A stretch of 64,000 nt of DNA from Carex sylvatica (lineage: Eukaryota; Streptophyta; Magnoliopsida; Poales; Cyperaceae): the NCBI GenBank assembly GCA_964058845.1, contig CAXKVR010000034.1:310001-374000 (forward strand). The letters are read 5' to 3'. Under the pieces are notes generated by a model. The model saw only the letters and a list, made by a program, of their open reading frames with translations. It made no database searches and was not told the origin of the DNA. This document shows, one piece after another, positions 32,493 to 44,400 of the stretch (the stretch's first letter is position 1; each line of letters opens with the position of its first letter). The position numbers and the translations under genes are program-made.

Positions 32493-34680
32493 ATGGCGAG
32501 TGGGTCCGAGTTGCCAGTGAATGAATCGAGCGTGTTGAAGGGGCACGAAGGGGCTGTTCTGGCGGTGAGGTTTAATGCAGATGGCAACTACTGCCTCAGC
32601 TGTGGCAAGGACCGGACTCTCCAGTTGTGGAATCCCCACCGTGGGATTCACATCAAGACCTACAAATCACACGGTCGTGAGGTCCGCGATGTCCATGTCA
32701 CCACGTATTTTATCTCTCTCTTTCTCTCTCTCCGCCAAGTTCAAATTATTTCTGATATAGTTCACAATGTAGTTCAGTTTCTGGTAAACCCTTAAAATTA
32801 GGGTAATTTTTATTTTTATTTTTAATGGAAACAATCCAGTTGCTCTAGGAGCTTCAACTAATGGAGTTATGGAGCACATATATTTCTAGGACCTTATTTT
32901 TTTTTTGTCAAAAATATATAAATGTACATCTAAAATAAAAATATATAGAAGAGGACTACATAGAATACATAACAGCCTGCAATTCTTAACATGTTGTCAT
33001 TGGGGCAGTGAAGTTGCAGTTGTTCGATATAATTGACTGAACTGGTGGTAGAAACTATGCAAATGCAAGTGCAATTAAAAAAGAGAAAGAAGAAGATATA
33101 GCTGTGTAAATGAACATCTTTTGACATGAAGAAAAAAATAATCAGGGATAATGCAAAGCTGGTGTCTTGCGGTGGTGATCGACAGGTCTTCTACTGGGAT
33201 GTCTCCTCTGGCCGTGTTATTAGAAAATTCCGTGGCCATGACAGTGAGGTTTGTATTAAGCTTCCTGTCCGTGTTCATTATTTTTTGGAGCAAATGTGAA
33301 GAAGATATCGTTCTTTATTACATATTCTTATTTCAGGTCAATTCTGTGAAATTTAACGAGTACAATTCGGTGGTGGTGTCAGCTGGCTATGACCGTTCTG
33401 TACGTGCATTTGATTGCCGGTCTCAAAGCTCTGAGCCGATTCAGGTTTCATTTCTCAGTTCAAGTGCATAAAACCAATTTCTGTAATCAAATTTCTGCTT
33501 AAATCAATTTTAAGTTTGTTTTGGTTTGCAGATAATTGATACATTCCAAGACAGTGTGATGTCAGTTCATCTCACAAAAACTGAAATTATTGCTGGGTGT
33601 GTTGACGGCACTGTTCGTACATTTGACATTCGCATTGGTAGGTAAGTAAAAAAAGAAAATCATCTCGCGTTTGAATGAAAATGGTTTTTTCATGACTAAA
33701 ATGCTGTATTTATATTAAATTGTTTGAAATTTGCAGAGAACTTGTCGACCAATTAGGCCATCCAGTGAACTGCATTTCTTTGTCAAATGACAGCAACTGT
33801 GTATTAGCTAGTTGCTTGGATTCTACTTTGAGGCTTCTAGATAGGTAATTTAACTCTCTTTTTTTTCTGATCTAATAATATACTTTTCCAGGGGGAAATA
33901 TACTTTAATACCTTGTGCCTTGACATAACGTGCTTCTAGGTTTTATCCTGTTTTTTCGTCTTCTTTTTTTGATTTGCAAATTTGTTTATACTTTATGTTA
34001 TTTTGTTCTCAAATTTTAGGCTCAAAGCAAAAAATTAGCACCGTATTAAAATCAGTTTCTTAATAAAAAATTATAAAAAAACTTGCTCTTAAATTCTAGA
34101 ATCTGCATATAAGTATGGAACGGTATCTTGGGGATGGCTAGCATAATACCTCCCTAATCAAATAAAAATGCTTGTTTGAGGATTTTTATTTAAAATTTAG
34201 TCAATTTTTTTCTTTATTAGGTCTGCTGGAGAACTGCTACAAGAATACAAGGGCCACAAATGCAAGGTATGGTAAATATGATTATCTCATGTTAAAACAT
34301 AATCACAAGTTTGCTTGGGGAAGTAAAATAGTTGTATTATCTTTGCTGAACTCAACTGCAGTCATTCAAGATGGACTGTTGCCTAACAAATACGGATGCA
34401 CATGTGGCGAGTGGATCTGAAGATGGTTTCATTTATTTCTGGGATTTAGTGGATGCCTCTATTGTCTCAAGTTTTAGGGCACACAATTCAGTGGTACTTG
34501 GTTAATTTTAGGTTTTTTTTCCATTTAGTATTTATCTTTTATTGTTGGGGTTGAATTCATTTATTGAAATTTATTTATGTTTTTGCCTGTCGACAGGTGA
34601 CGAGTGTTAGCTATCACCCGAAGGATTCGTGTATGCTGACATCATCAGTAGATGGCACCATTAAAGTTTGGAGAAAATGA
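32493..34680 (+). CDS. WDR83: WD40-repeat protein, WDR83/MORG1 type
   Basis: Eight exons join in frame with GT-AG introns: 32493-32704, 33146-33248, 33337-33444, 33532-33641, 33737-33844, 34221-34266, 34362-34493, 34597-34680 (300 aa). It is made almost wholly of seven WD40 repeats: GHEGAVLAVRFN...LQLWN, SHGREVRDVHV...VFYWD, GHDSEVNSVKF...VRAFD, ...TFDIR, GHPVNCISLS...LRLLD, GHK...FIYFWD and AHNSVVTSVSYHPKD...IKVW. Length and the repeats match WDR83/MORG1, a propeller scaffold found with spliceosomal and MAPK complexes in animals; Arabidopsis has one homolog (At5g64730 as I recall). A role in splicing or signalling here is inferred. The start ATG is in frame and no upstream in-frame ATG is nearer. 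Confidence 0.92.
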
Positions 34681-35031
34681 TAGCGGATTAGTTTTACAAA
34701 AAATTGGGTCATTTGAGCATGTAAAAAAACAGTACGATTTGCTGATAGAAAAGCAAAATAAAAATTGGTTCATGCTGAGAAAACTATTTTCCAGATGTGT
34801 TTTTCCTTTCTCCGCAACTGTAATGAACTCTCTTGAACTTGTAGTGTATTAACTTTCCCCTTGCTGTAAATATTTTTTCTCCAATCCGGGTATATAAGGT
34901 ACATACAGTTCTTTAAAGTATGTACCAACTTTCTTAATTTTTGTTTTTTGCGCTTTCGGATGCTAGCATTTGATTCTAAAAAAATTATATTTTGAAAGCT
35001 TTTGTACGTTATAAATGGTTGAACTTGTATT

Positions 35032-35105
35032 TGGTCTAGTGGCAAAAGCACATGACTTCCACGTGAGAGGTTATGGGTTCAAAACTCACAAAGGAAATTT
35101 TTTTT
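35032..35105 (+). mobile_element. tRNA-derived SINE-like head
   Basis: TGGTCTAGTGG (35032-35042) fits pol III box A and GTTCAAAAC (35077-35085) fits box B, 34 bp apart, as in tRNA-derived plant SINEs. Between them is a tRNA-like anticodon-arm region. It is not a complete tRNA gene: the acceptor stem does not pair. A weaker second copy with the same order lies at about 35370-35430 (GATTAAGTGGCG ... GGATTTGAAATCC). Confidence 0.5.
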
Positions 35106-35696
35106 TATAATATACATAGAAGTTTAAAAGTGTGTTGGATGACTTGACTCTCAACTCATGATTTCAAAAAAAATAAATGATTTTTTATGACACTGTAGAT
35201 GATCTCTTCAAAATTTTTTTTTTTTTGTTTGTTTGTAAAAATAGGTTGATATTTATAACTATTTTGTGAAAGTGGACTATTAAAAATGGACAAAAGTCAG
35301 TCCAATGAATATCAAAGCCGTTTGATCATTTTAAAATTTGTGCACATTGTATACTGAAAAACTAGTATTTGATTAAGTGGCGAAAGACAACATTCTCTGA
35401 GTGGGAGATGTGGATTTGAAATCCAAATTTATAGGCATTAAATAAAAGTTGGTAAATTAGACCTCCATCTTTTTTTATTAAAAAAAAAACAATTGTACAC
35501 AATGTCCGCTATGACTCGTGTTCACAAATTTTAAAACATATGAAACGACTCTGATATCCAATGGACCCAAACTACACTACTTAAAAAGACATTCCGTTAA
35601 ATATAGATTTTGAAAATTTTGTAATTCCTGAATGTGAATTTCATGAAGTATTTTGAGAAAGATGTAGGTTAAAATATATCATTAGTTTTGTATTAC

Positions 35697-36015
35697 AACT
35701 ATATCCTATATCTTTGTTTCTATTTTAAAATTTAAACAGTCGATCCGAACTGCTTATCATGATCTCTATATTAAAATGTACTTAGACACCAAACTTTTTA
35801 TTTTTGAAGAAGAAAAAAATACTATTGTATTTTAGATAGGTACAAAATCACTGTTTATGGACCCTTCAAAAAAGGTGATTTTGTAGTAAAAAAAGCTCTA
35901 AAAAAATATAAAATTTGATCTCTAAACACATATTATTATGGATATCATATTGAGCGGTTCGGATCAACTGTCTGAACTTTAAAAACAGAGATAAAAGATG
36001 TAGAATATATCTAAA
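35697..36015. repeat. Fold-back element, shared-arm family
   Basis: Left arm: GTCGATCCGAACTGC ... ATTAAAATGTACTTAGACACC. Right arm: TTTGATCTCTAAACACATAT ... GCGGTTCGGATCAACTG. These are inverted copies of the same module seen near 11.1, 54.0, 62.6 and 63.7 kb, but the outer ends (TATATC ... AGATATA-like) are different. It lies in spacer DNA. Confidence 0.65.
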
Positions 36016-37403
36016 GCACAAAACCAATAATAAATTTTAATCCTACTCTTTGAAATATCGTTACACAAAAATAAGTTCAACACATACTCAATGTTTTCTT
36101 GCTGATTTCTATGAGAAAAATAAAAAGAGTATTTCGAAATTTTTATGCATAGATGGTCGGTAATTTATTTTTTTCCGATTCACTGATTCAAAAGAGTTTT
36201 TCAGTTTTTTTTTTTTGAGGAAAAGAGAGTTTTTCAGTTGCCTCAGATTCTTTGTGGTCTCCATCACGTGAAGAAAAAATAGAATATTTGGAGTTGGAAA
36301 AAATTACTACAAAAATCCAAAGCAACTAGAAAAAAAAGATAAAAGAATAGTTTGATGAATTGGTAAAAAGAATTCCAGTTCAGAGTTTGAATTAGAAAAA
36401 CTTTTACCATCTATCTTCTATACATAAAATATAATTTCAGGCACTCTTTCTCTTTCTTTTTATAATTAAATTTTTTTTTTTTTTTTTTTTTTGGTTAAAG
36501 CCATGGCCCGTAGCCCGTAGGCCTATTAAAAAAAAGTTTTCAAAAATGAGAAAAGCCATAAAAAATATGAGTAAGTCTATGGTACGACGCGTATTCCAGT
36601 CCTATTTGTAATTCAAAATCTGAATCTTTGGATCTGCATCGATATTCGGACAATGAAAATGTGCTGAATCGAAAATTAATTGAGCTCCATGTTAAACGTT
36701 TTGAAGTTTCGTCTATCATCTCTCCTCTCCAACACGATAAACCCTATCCCCTATCCCCTATCCCCTATCCCCCCACACCACCACCCCTCTCTCCCCCTCG
36801 CAATCTCGGTCCCTCGCGCTGGAATCTCGCCGTTGCTCTTCGTCCTCTCTTTCGGCCAAGATTTGGTTAGCAGCATTGCATCGGCTCCCTCCCTCTCTCT
36901 CTCCCTCTCTCGAAAGGATGCTTGACCCGCCACAACCTCCTCATCTTCTACGTGTTGATCTGGCAAATTCCATCTATCTTCATCTCTAAGTCTCTCTCTC
37001 CCACACACACGCGCTCTATTGCTGGAAATTGACAACCATAGGTTTTAGGGAAAGTTTGATTTTGCCCAAAAAAAAAAAATTAATTAATTAATTTGGACTG
37101 AAAACTCTAAATTTGTCATTGCTCGTGTAAGCACTTGTTATTCTCTCCTTTTGAGTTATGTTTTAATTGAAGCAATGAATAGTATATAAAGTAATGTTTA
37201 TTTGGAATGTTGTTGGAACTGAAAACTTTTTTCTGGTATATATGGTGCTGAGATCTCAATCTTTGATAACAGGTAACAAAAGTAATAGCAAGGAATGCAT
37301 CAGTTATATGGCAAGGAATTCTTGTTTAGAAGTTATGTATGGCTCATATTTTATGAAAATCATACAATGTTTATTTAATTTATAAATTATGGTATCGTCC
37401 TAG
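36016..37403. other. Intergenic region with CT-rich block
   Basis: 36720-37030 is CT-rich, with about four units of the 7-mer CCCCTAT at 36739-36769 and CTCTCTCCCTCTCTC tracts. It looks like a plant 5' UTR and core promoter. It may be the leader of the gene whose CSL4 fragment follows, but no joined first exon was found. Confidence 0.4.
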
Positions 37404-37721
37404 GCAACAAGATGTATGTGCAGCTGAAATTGACAAGGTAGAAATGTGCCAATCATTTCGGCCGAAGATATTGTCAGAGCTCTAGTTGTATCTTATAGAA
37501 ACTTTGACATATTACTCTCCATTTACTTTCTTTTGTTCATTTCCATGGTACTGCAATTAATGTTGATATTTTTATAATATGAACAAATTTCAATTGGATG
37601 ATTTTGAGGAGAATTGGACTTAACTACTGTATTGAGCTATCTCTGGGTGATGCAACAACATATTACCTTTCTACGGCCAAAAATGAACTTGGAGTCGTCT
37701 CTTGGCCAAAGCATTTCTGGT
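37404..37721 (+). pseudogene. CSL4 (exosome subunit) fragment
   Basis: Two exon-like pieces of the S1/zinc-ribbon exosome cap protein CSL4. Piece A (37404-37484) reads QQDVCAAEIDKVEMCQSFRP, then after a one-base loss EDIVRAL. Piece B (37637-37721) reads LSLGDATTYYLSTAKNELGV. Both have a correct-looking acceptor and donor (TCCTAG / GTTGTA; ATTGAG / GTAATA). In plant CSL4 these pieces are adjacent and separated by one intron, as here. The frameshift in piece A and an altered end of piece B (SWPK in place of the usual Ala-rich turn) argue against function. No N-terminal PGE.LG block and no downstream WTEM..P block was found nearby. Confidence 0.75.
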
Positions 37722-37724
37722 AAT

Positions 37725-40700
37725 AAGAAAAAAAGTTTGAAAATAAAATATCATTTTGCATGATTTTTGTATTTTTTTTTTATATATATTTGTTTGTTAT
37801 TCATCGATCTATTCTTATGTGTTGTTATTTATTTAATTATAGAGTCATGTGGTGGTGCAAGTAACTCTATATGTCGTGTTTGGTTCAAGAAAATGGAGTC
37901 CAAAATAGGCTAAAATACAATACGTTGTACTATCGAATGAAAGTGCAGTTCCAACAAGAATTGAACTATTATAATGTATTGTCTAGGCCATCCGATCGAT
38001 GCGTAGCCAAATTTGATATCATAATTATAAGCGCGCGGTTCAATTCTATTGTAGCGACGATTCTCTCACTAAAATTTTTATCCACTTAAGAGATAGAAGT
38101 AGGTCCGATGGGCATTGGACCTACTTTTTAAGTTCAATTAGCTCTATCACTATACGATTAGCATTAAGATCTATGCACACGAAAATTGATAAAAATTCAT
38201 ACGGATTTTAATAGGAGTGCACGATTATTGATGCAATTGGATGGCCAGATCACCCATCGAACCAAAGCAGGTCCAATGGGCATCGGACCTACTCTGAAGT
38301 TATTAAGACGACCTCTTCCCCACGAGGCCATGACCCATCTCCTCCACAAATCTAATTCTCTCTCTCCTTCTCGGGATTCACTCTTTTCACTTTCCTTTCC
38401 AGACGTGCTTACTTTTTAACCCTTTGCCATGATGAAGCCATAGGTTTATCACCTTGGCGAGTTGACAAATATTACAGTTTATCACCTTCAAATGGATAAA
38501 AATTTGAAAATCTATTTTGTTAAAAGGTAGTACAGTTTAATGAACGAGTTAACAGATAATAATAGTACTAATACTTTTAGTTTCACATATTAGCTAGGTA
38601 CATTACACTCAACATCCAACAAGCTCTTTTTCGGCTATCAGGTTGAGTATTAGGGACTTAGGGTACATGCATCAGCCCCAATCAATCAAAATTATCGTTC
38701 ACAGTAAATGTATTTTCTCAGAATCAACAGAAGTATTATGTATCGTTTAGGTTCTCGATTCATCATGGTTACAACATTTTAAATCTGTAATTATTTAACT
38801 ACAAAATAAATATTGTCGAATTCAAATTTTTTTAGCAGTCAGTTTTACGTTATTATTAAAAAAATATATATAAAATATGACATATTCTAACTATTAATAA
38901 TATATAGAAATTAAGTTATAGTAAAAAAAAAAACTAATAAGATACTACATGATTTTACAACGAAATATTATTGAAGTTGTATATAAACAAAATTTTGAAG
39001 AAGAATAATACAATGGTTGGTTCAAATTTAATTATAATTTATTATCAAATTTCATATCTAAAACATATTTGTTGAGATAGTCAATATTCAATCTAACTAA
39101 CTAAAATTTAAATATGAGTTTTTTTCAAACAAAAACAGTTGGATTTGTCAGATTAAATTACGCACTAGGAATATCAAATTTTACTCATTTCACTTTTTGC
39201 AACAAATGATGAAATATCACATTCTTTTAGTGTTAAGCCGTTAGTTAGGCATGATAAAACAACATTATCAATGAATTAATTATTAGCATTTTAGTAAATA
39301 ATAATTACAAAAATACACACACATTTGGTCTGCAATTCATGTGATGTTGGAGGAATTGAGATTTTTAGAACATGTGGTCTTTCAATATGTCATAGTATTT
39401 ATCAGTGTTTTCTCCATGTACGTACATATCTCAAACAAAAATCCTCTGTAAAGGAAATTGAGCTTCTTTGTTTTTGCATATTTTTCTTCATGATTTTCCT
39501 AACGCCTTGTATTATGTAGTTTTATCCTGACGTCTCTTTGGGAAATTGAATTGATCTATTCTAATCGTCCTCTAAAGGAAATGGATTTCGCGCAATTTAT
39601 AATTTGAAATCTCTCTCTTATATAGATATTTAAATTGAATTTCTTCTGAGCTAAAAATATGAAAAGTTGGATGTTCATATATGAGCATATAAACCTGACA
39701 TATACAAATCTTGCGGATGTGATGTGCTAAACCTGGCATATCTATCACATTCGGAGAACAAAACAAAGTTTAGGAGACTACATTGCGGATGTCAAGAAAT
39801 ACAAGTAGGATAATATCACCACTGATGGCCCACCTGTCATACCAGTACTGGAATTTAGTCCCCATAGTGACCAGACATTATGGAGATTGGCAATTTTTAA
39901 AGAATTGAACTGCAGAAGTGTAATAAATCTGATATTGGGTGTTTTTGTACTATCTGATATCTCTTGATATCGTGTAATTGTTTTTTTCATCCGTGACATA
40001 CAAATTCGTGCACTACAACCAAATTAATTTTTAAGACAAAGGTATGAAACAAGGCTTTCACATTTGAATATTTATAAAGGACTTCATATCAGAGTTTCAA
40101 ATCTATAATCTCGCATAGAGATAAAAATATTGCTTTTAGCCAAAGCAGGGGAAGCCAGGCGTTCAAACTATAGTTGTCAAATATAAATAGAGGATCAATC
40201 ATATAAAAATTTGTATGTTGTGAATGATGATCATTGTTACAGTAACCATTACATTTTACTTTAAATTATATAGAAAATAAGACACAATTACAAAAAAAAA
40301 TTGATTCTCAAGTAAAGGTGCATATAGGTTCGGTTCGGATGAAACCGAAATAAAATAAGCAAATCAAAGTTTTGTTTAGTTTTCAAAAATAAAAACGAAC
40401 TAAACCAATTAAATTTATCAATCAATTAAGAATCAAACCTAACAAACCCAAGTATTAATTTTCAACAAAAAGACTCAACTTTTGTTCACAAATCAGTACT
40501 AAAAGAAAATAAAAGAAATCAATTCTTGAAGAATCACATCTATTCTGTTGTGAAAAAAGGAGGAAAAAGACTAGAAAATTAAAATTTTGACCTTGAATAG
40601 GGCACAAAAAACAGATCGATGGAGGTTTACCAAAGAAATTTAAAATTCAGTCGGCGTGAGAAAAAATTTTCAAGAAACACACTCGTAGAAGTCAGATTCT

Positions 40701-41406
40701 CTATTAATCCTTCTATTTTCATTTTGCATATTTTATTTCTTTTGTTTATTATTTCTTTCTTTATTGAAAATCTTGTCTCCAGACAGCTTATATAGATATG
40801 CAAATTGAATTTCTTCCAACCTTTTAAAAAAAAAATTGATTAGACTTAACAGGAACAAATTATGTTTTATTTTAAGTTGATTAACCTCTATTCTTGTGTC
40901 ATCCATACATAGCCCAAAAGAATGCCTATTACAAAAACGAGAATAGTTAAAATGCCTTCACTTTTTACACCTCTACCCTGTTTTAAGTCTGGCTTCACTT
41001 AAAAGATTCAATAGTACGGCACACAATTGAAATTAAAAAATCAAATCAAATCAAATCAAATCTAATCTAACATTCAAATTAAAAAATCAAATCAAATCAA
41101 ATCATTAGATGTGATCGATATCATCTTCTTTAAGTTTGATCCAACCTGTGGCATTTTGTTTAGGTAGACATCAAGAGACTTGTAGAAATCTACATGCAAC
41201 GATTTATGTACATTTTTTGTTTTTTTGTTTTTTTAGTGCCCACCAAACAAAGTATAAATAGTAATGTTGATTACAACCCACGATTTCATTTTGCCATTTA
41301 AGTTTTAGACGTTACTGTAATTAAACTTTTAAAATATATAGGAATGACAAAGGCATGTGAACTCTTAAAAAAAAATACATCAACTTAATTTTCATGGCAG
41401 GCAACC
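37725..41406. other. Intergenic region, no gene seen
   Basis: AT-rich spacer. It contains GGTCCGATGGGCATTGGACC at about 38103 and a near copy GGTCCAATGGGCATCGGACC at about 38270; each is an inverted repeat by itself and the two lie 170 bp apart, suggesting a decayed element. A (CAAAT)n tract is at 41040-41105. A GGTTCGGTTCGGAT segment at about 40328 resembles the subterminal repeats of the hAT element at 6.5 kb. The end is the 3' flank of the MAA3 gene. Confidence 0.55.
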
Positions 41407-44400
41407 TCAGTCATCACCATAGCCATCAGCAGCATCAACATCCATGTCATCATCACCAAAAGGCACTTCCTCCTCCGCATTGTTGTCCCCATTTTCAATA
41501 TTCATTGGCTGAACCTTCTCCATTGGATCATTCCCTCCCTCCATTGCTTGAGCCTTTATTTGCTCCATCTCATGCAACTTCTTTACTCTCATTTCATCCA
41601 ATTTATCATCGCCAAAGAATGCAGTATATGGTTTTGACACCTGAACAAGTCTTATCCCATTACACAGCATGCTAAGAATTCAAATGCATACATTATGGGA
41701 GGATGCACACTTATACTTATTATAAGGAAAGGTATAGAAAACTGAAATCAGATTTTGGATGCTCATGTGAAAAAAAAAGGTCTTCACACCAGAAAAGCAA
41801 AGGCACGGATTGATTGAAGTAAAAGATGAATTATGTATAAGCAGAAACAGATAAGGAAAAAGAAAACCAGACCTCAAAAAGATTGTTACGCTCTTCTGCA
41901 CTCTTTACAAGGTTGCTCCAGTGCTCGTCTTGCTTCAATGTTTTTGCTGACCCCACCACCTGTAATAAACTCAAATCATTCAAAATTAGTGTTCAATATA
42001 AGACTGAAAAAATCTTGCCTTAGTTAAGGCCTGTATTAGCAAGTCAGGTTTAGGTCATAATTACTTGCCCCACTAAAAAACTTCTGTTCTAGCGTTTTGC
42101 TAAAATGGAAGTTAGAATGAATCAGAAGAGCATATTTGACAGTCAATTGCTGACAAGTTGGAATGAATCTGACAACCTTTAGGGGGCGTTTGGTTCAAAC
42201 TTTTGGACGGTGATTCCCAGGAATTCTGACTCCCTAGAAACTGTTTCCTGCGTTTGGCAAAATTTAGAAGGGAATACACATGGTAATCAACGATTCCTTG
42301 CTATCCCGATTACTTCATTTGTGGCTATTGCGATACCCAAAAAAACATGGAATTTCTTTGTTCCCGAGCAACAGTAATCACCCAGCGCGCGCGATTTCTT
42401 TGTTTTTCGTGAAACTCTCTCTCTGAGTTCTCCTCTTCTCCGTCTCCAACTTCTCTTCTCCGAGAGGGAAAACCATCAGCCTCCGTCACAATTTCTTTGT
42501 TCTAGAGTATATTTTATCTGATTTATTATTTATCTTTAAACAATACATAAAAAATTTGATAACGTAACCTTATTTAGTTAATAATTAATAAATAGTGAAG
42601 TTTTGTCTATAGCCATTAGAATAGCTGTGCACGAACCAAACATGAGAATGACTCATTCCAGAGAATGCTGAAGCAATAGCCATACGCGAACCAAACATGA
42701 GAATGACACATGCCCTGAAATGACATTTCATGGCATTACATTTCATGAAATCCTTGTATTCCCTGGAATGACCTATAGCGCGAACCAAACGCCCCCTTAG
42801 AACTATGTACAAAGGTTAACAGTTAAGGTGAGGTCCTGGTCAGCATTGCTTAACCTGCTGCAGGTTGGATTGAACCAAACCTTCATTTTCTTTAACAAGG
42901 AAATGAAACCAACCCAAAATGAACGTAAACCATTGCCGCTCTTAGTGGAATCCCACAAACACACAAAATGCACAGTGAGAGGGAGGGAGGGAGTATTTAC
43001 AAGAACAGAGGATCGAGCTCTGGTGATGCCGACATTCATACGCCTGAAATCAGAAACAAAACCAATTCCTTTCCCTTCATTAGATCTGACACACGAAAAT
43101 AACACCACATCCTTTTCTCTTCCCTATATAAAGAGAAAGAAATAGAATAAATCATCTCGCGTCATTCTTTTTTTATATGCCTAGCACATTCTTGCCATAA
43201 CTAAATTGCTTCTACATACCTGGAATCCATCAACAGTGTTAATATCTACCACTTGATCAACATGCTCTCCAAATGTTGCTCTGAACCGGTCCCGCAAAAT
43301 TTGGACCTGGCCATGGTATGGTGCAATCACAGCAACATGAGGACCAGACTTGAGTTCAGGATAATGAGTTGCCAGTTGGTGATACAATGTGGTGATGAAT
43401 TCAGCCTCCTGTTCATTAATCCAGGACCCACTCCCCGACAGTTGCAACTCCTCACCTTCTACTAAGTCAAAAAAACAAAATGGCCCAAAGCATCTGTAAG
43501 TGTGCCAGGGGCGTTTACGGTTTACTGATTCACCATCTTGTAAAAATCCGCCATAGAATTCCTTGGATGGGAATAGACTTATCTGTTTAGAAACGGTCAA
43601 AGCACTTTGTTATGTCGTATCAACATGGATATACAATTGGTCTATAAACAAGTTTGTTTAAAAACAAGACAGCATAGACCAGGCCTGCAACAATTGCCCG
43701 ACAAGTTTAAAAACTTATCTGCAACTGACCCCCTCACAATCAGGCCAACCATACATAGATTGGATATATTGGGTTCATAACACGCCCCCTAATTTCATAA
43801 GTAATTTAAAACTTAAATCTCACCTCAGGGTGCATGCGGTACTGAATGTTAAGCATCTGCACCGGAAAGCCAGCCTCTTGAAATCTTTTAAATAAACTCC
43901 TTCCATACCTAAAGCAAACAATATTCCATCTGATAAGTAAATGATAGTAATACAAATACAGCCCACTAATGTATGATGAGAATTATGTGAATTAAACTAA
44001 CCCGAGTTTCTCAGCAATTGGGGAAATGACAGTCGCTGGTAACTGGACAGGATCACCAACCTATCAAAGGGAACAAATTATTCAAAAAGATGTAAGATCA
44101 AGCATTGTAAAAGTAATTAATAAGTACTAAATGATCCTTCTTTCCTAGGATGGTCTATCTTAATTTAAGACCACTTAACAACCAATACTTTTCTAAGACG
44201 TACTAGAAAAACTTGTCGGCACCCATGGGCCAACGGAACTAAAATCGCAGGCTCAACCTGTTTTATAAAAACACATGCACAAATGTTAGTTTAATAAAAT
44301 TATGTTAGTTTGGCTTTTGAATAAACACAAAAGGTACACTTACAGCTTGTGCAGCTTCATCAATGATAACAACATCAAAAGGACGACCCATCCTGCTAAA

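Noticed and set aside
35032..35105. Functional tRNA gene
   Set aside because: Boxes A and B are present but acceptor and anticodon stems do not pair; a SINE head fits better.
36739..36769. CCCCTAT repeats as an interstitial telomere
   Set aside because: The unit is CCCCTAT, not the plant telomere CCCTAAA, and only about four units occur inside a CT-rich block.
36628..37035. Open frames in the CT-rich block as a gene
   Set aside because: Low-complexity proline/serine/arginine peptides with no family or splice logic; more likely a leader sequence.
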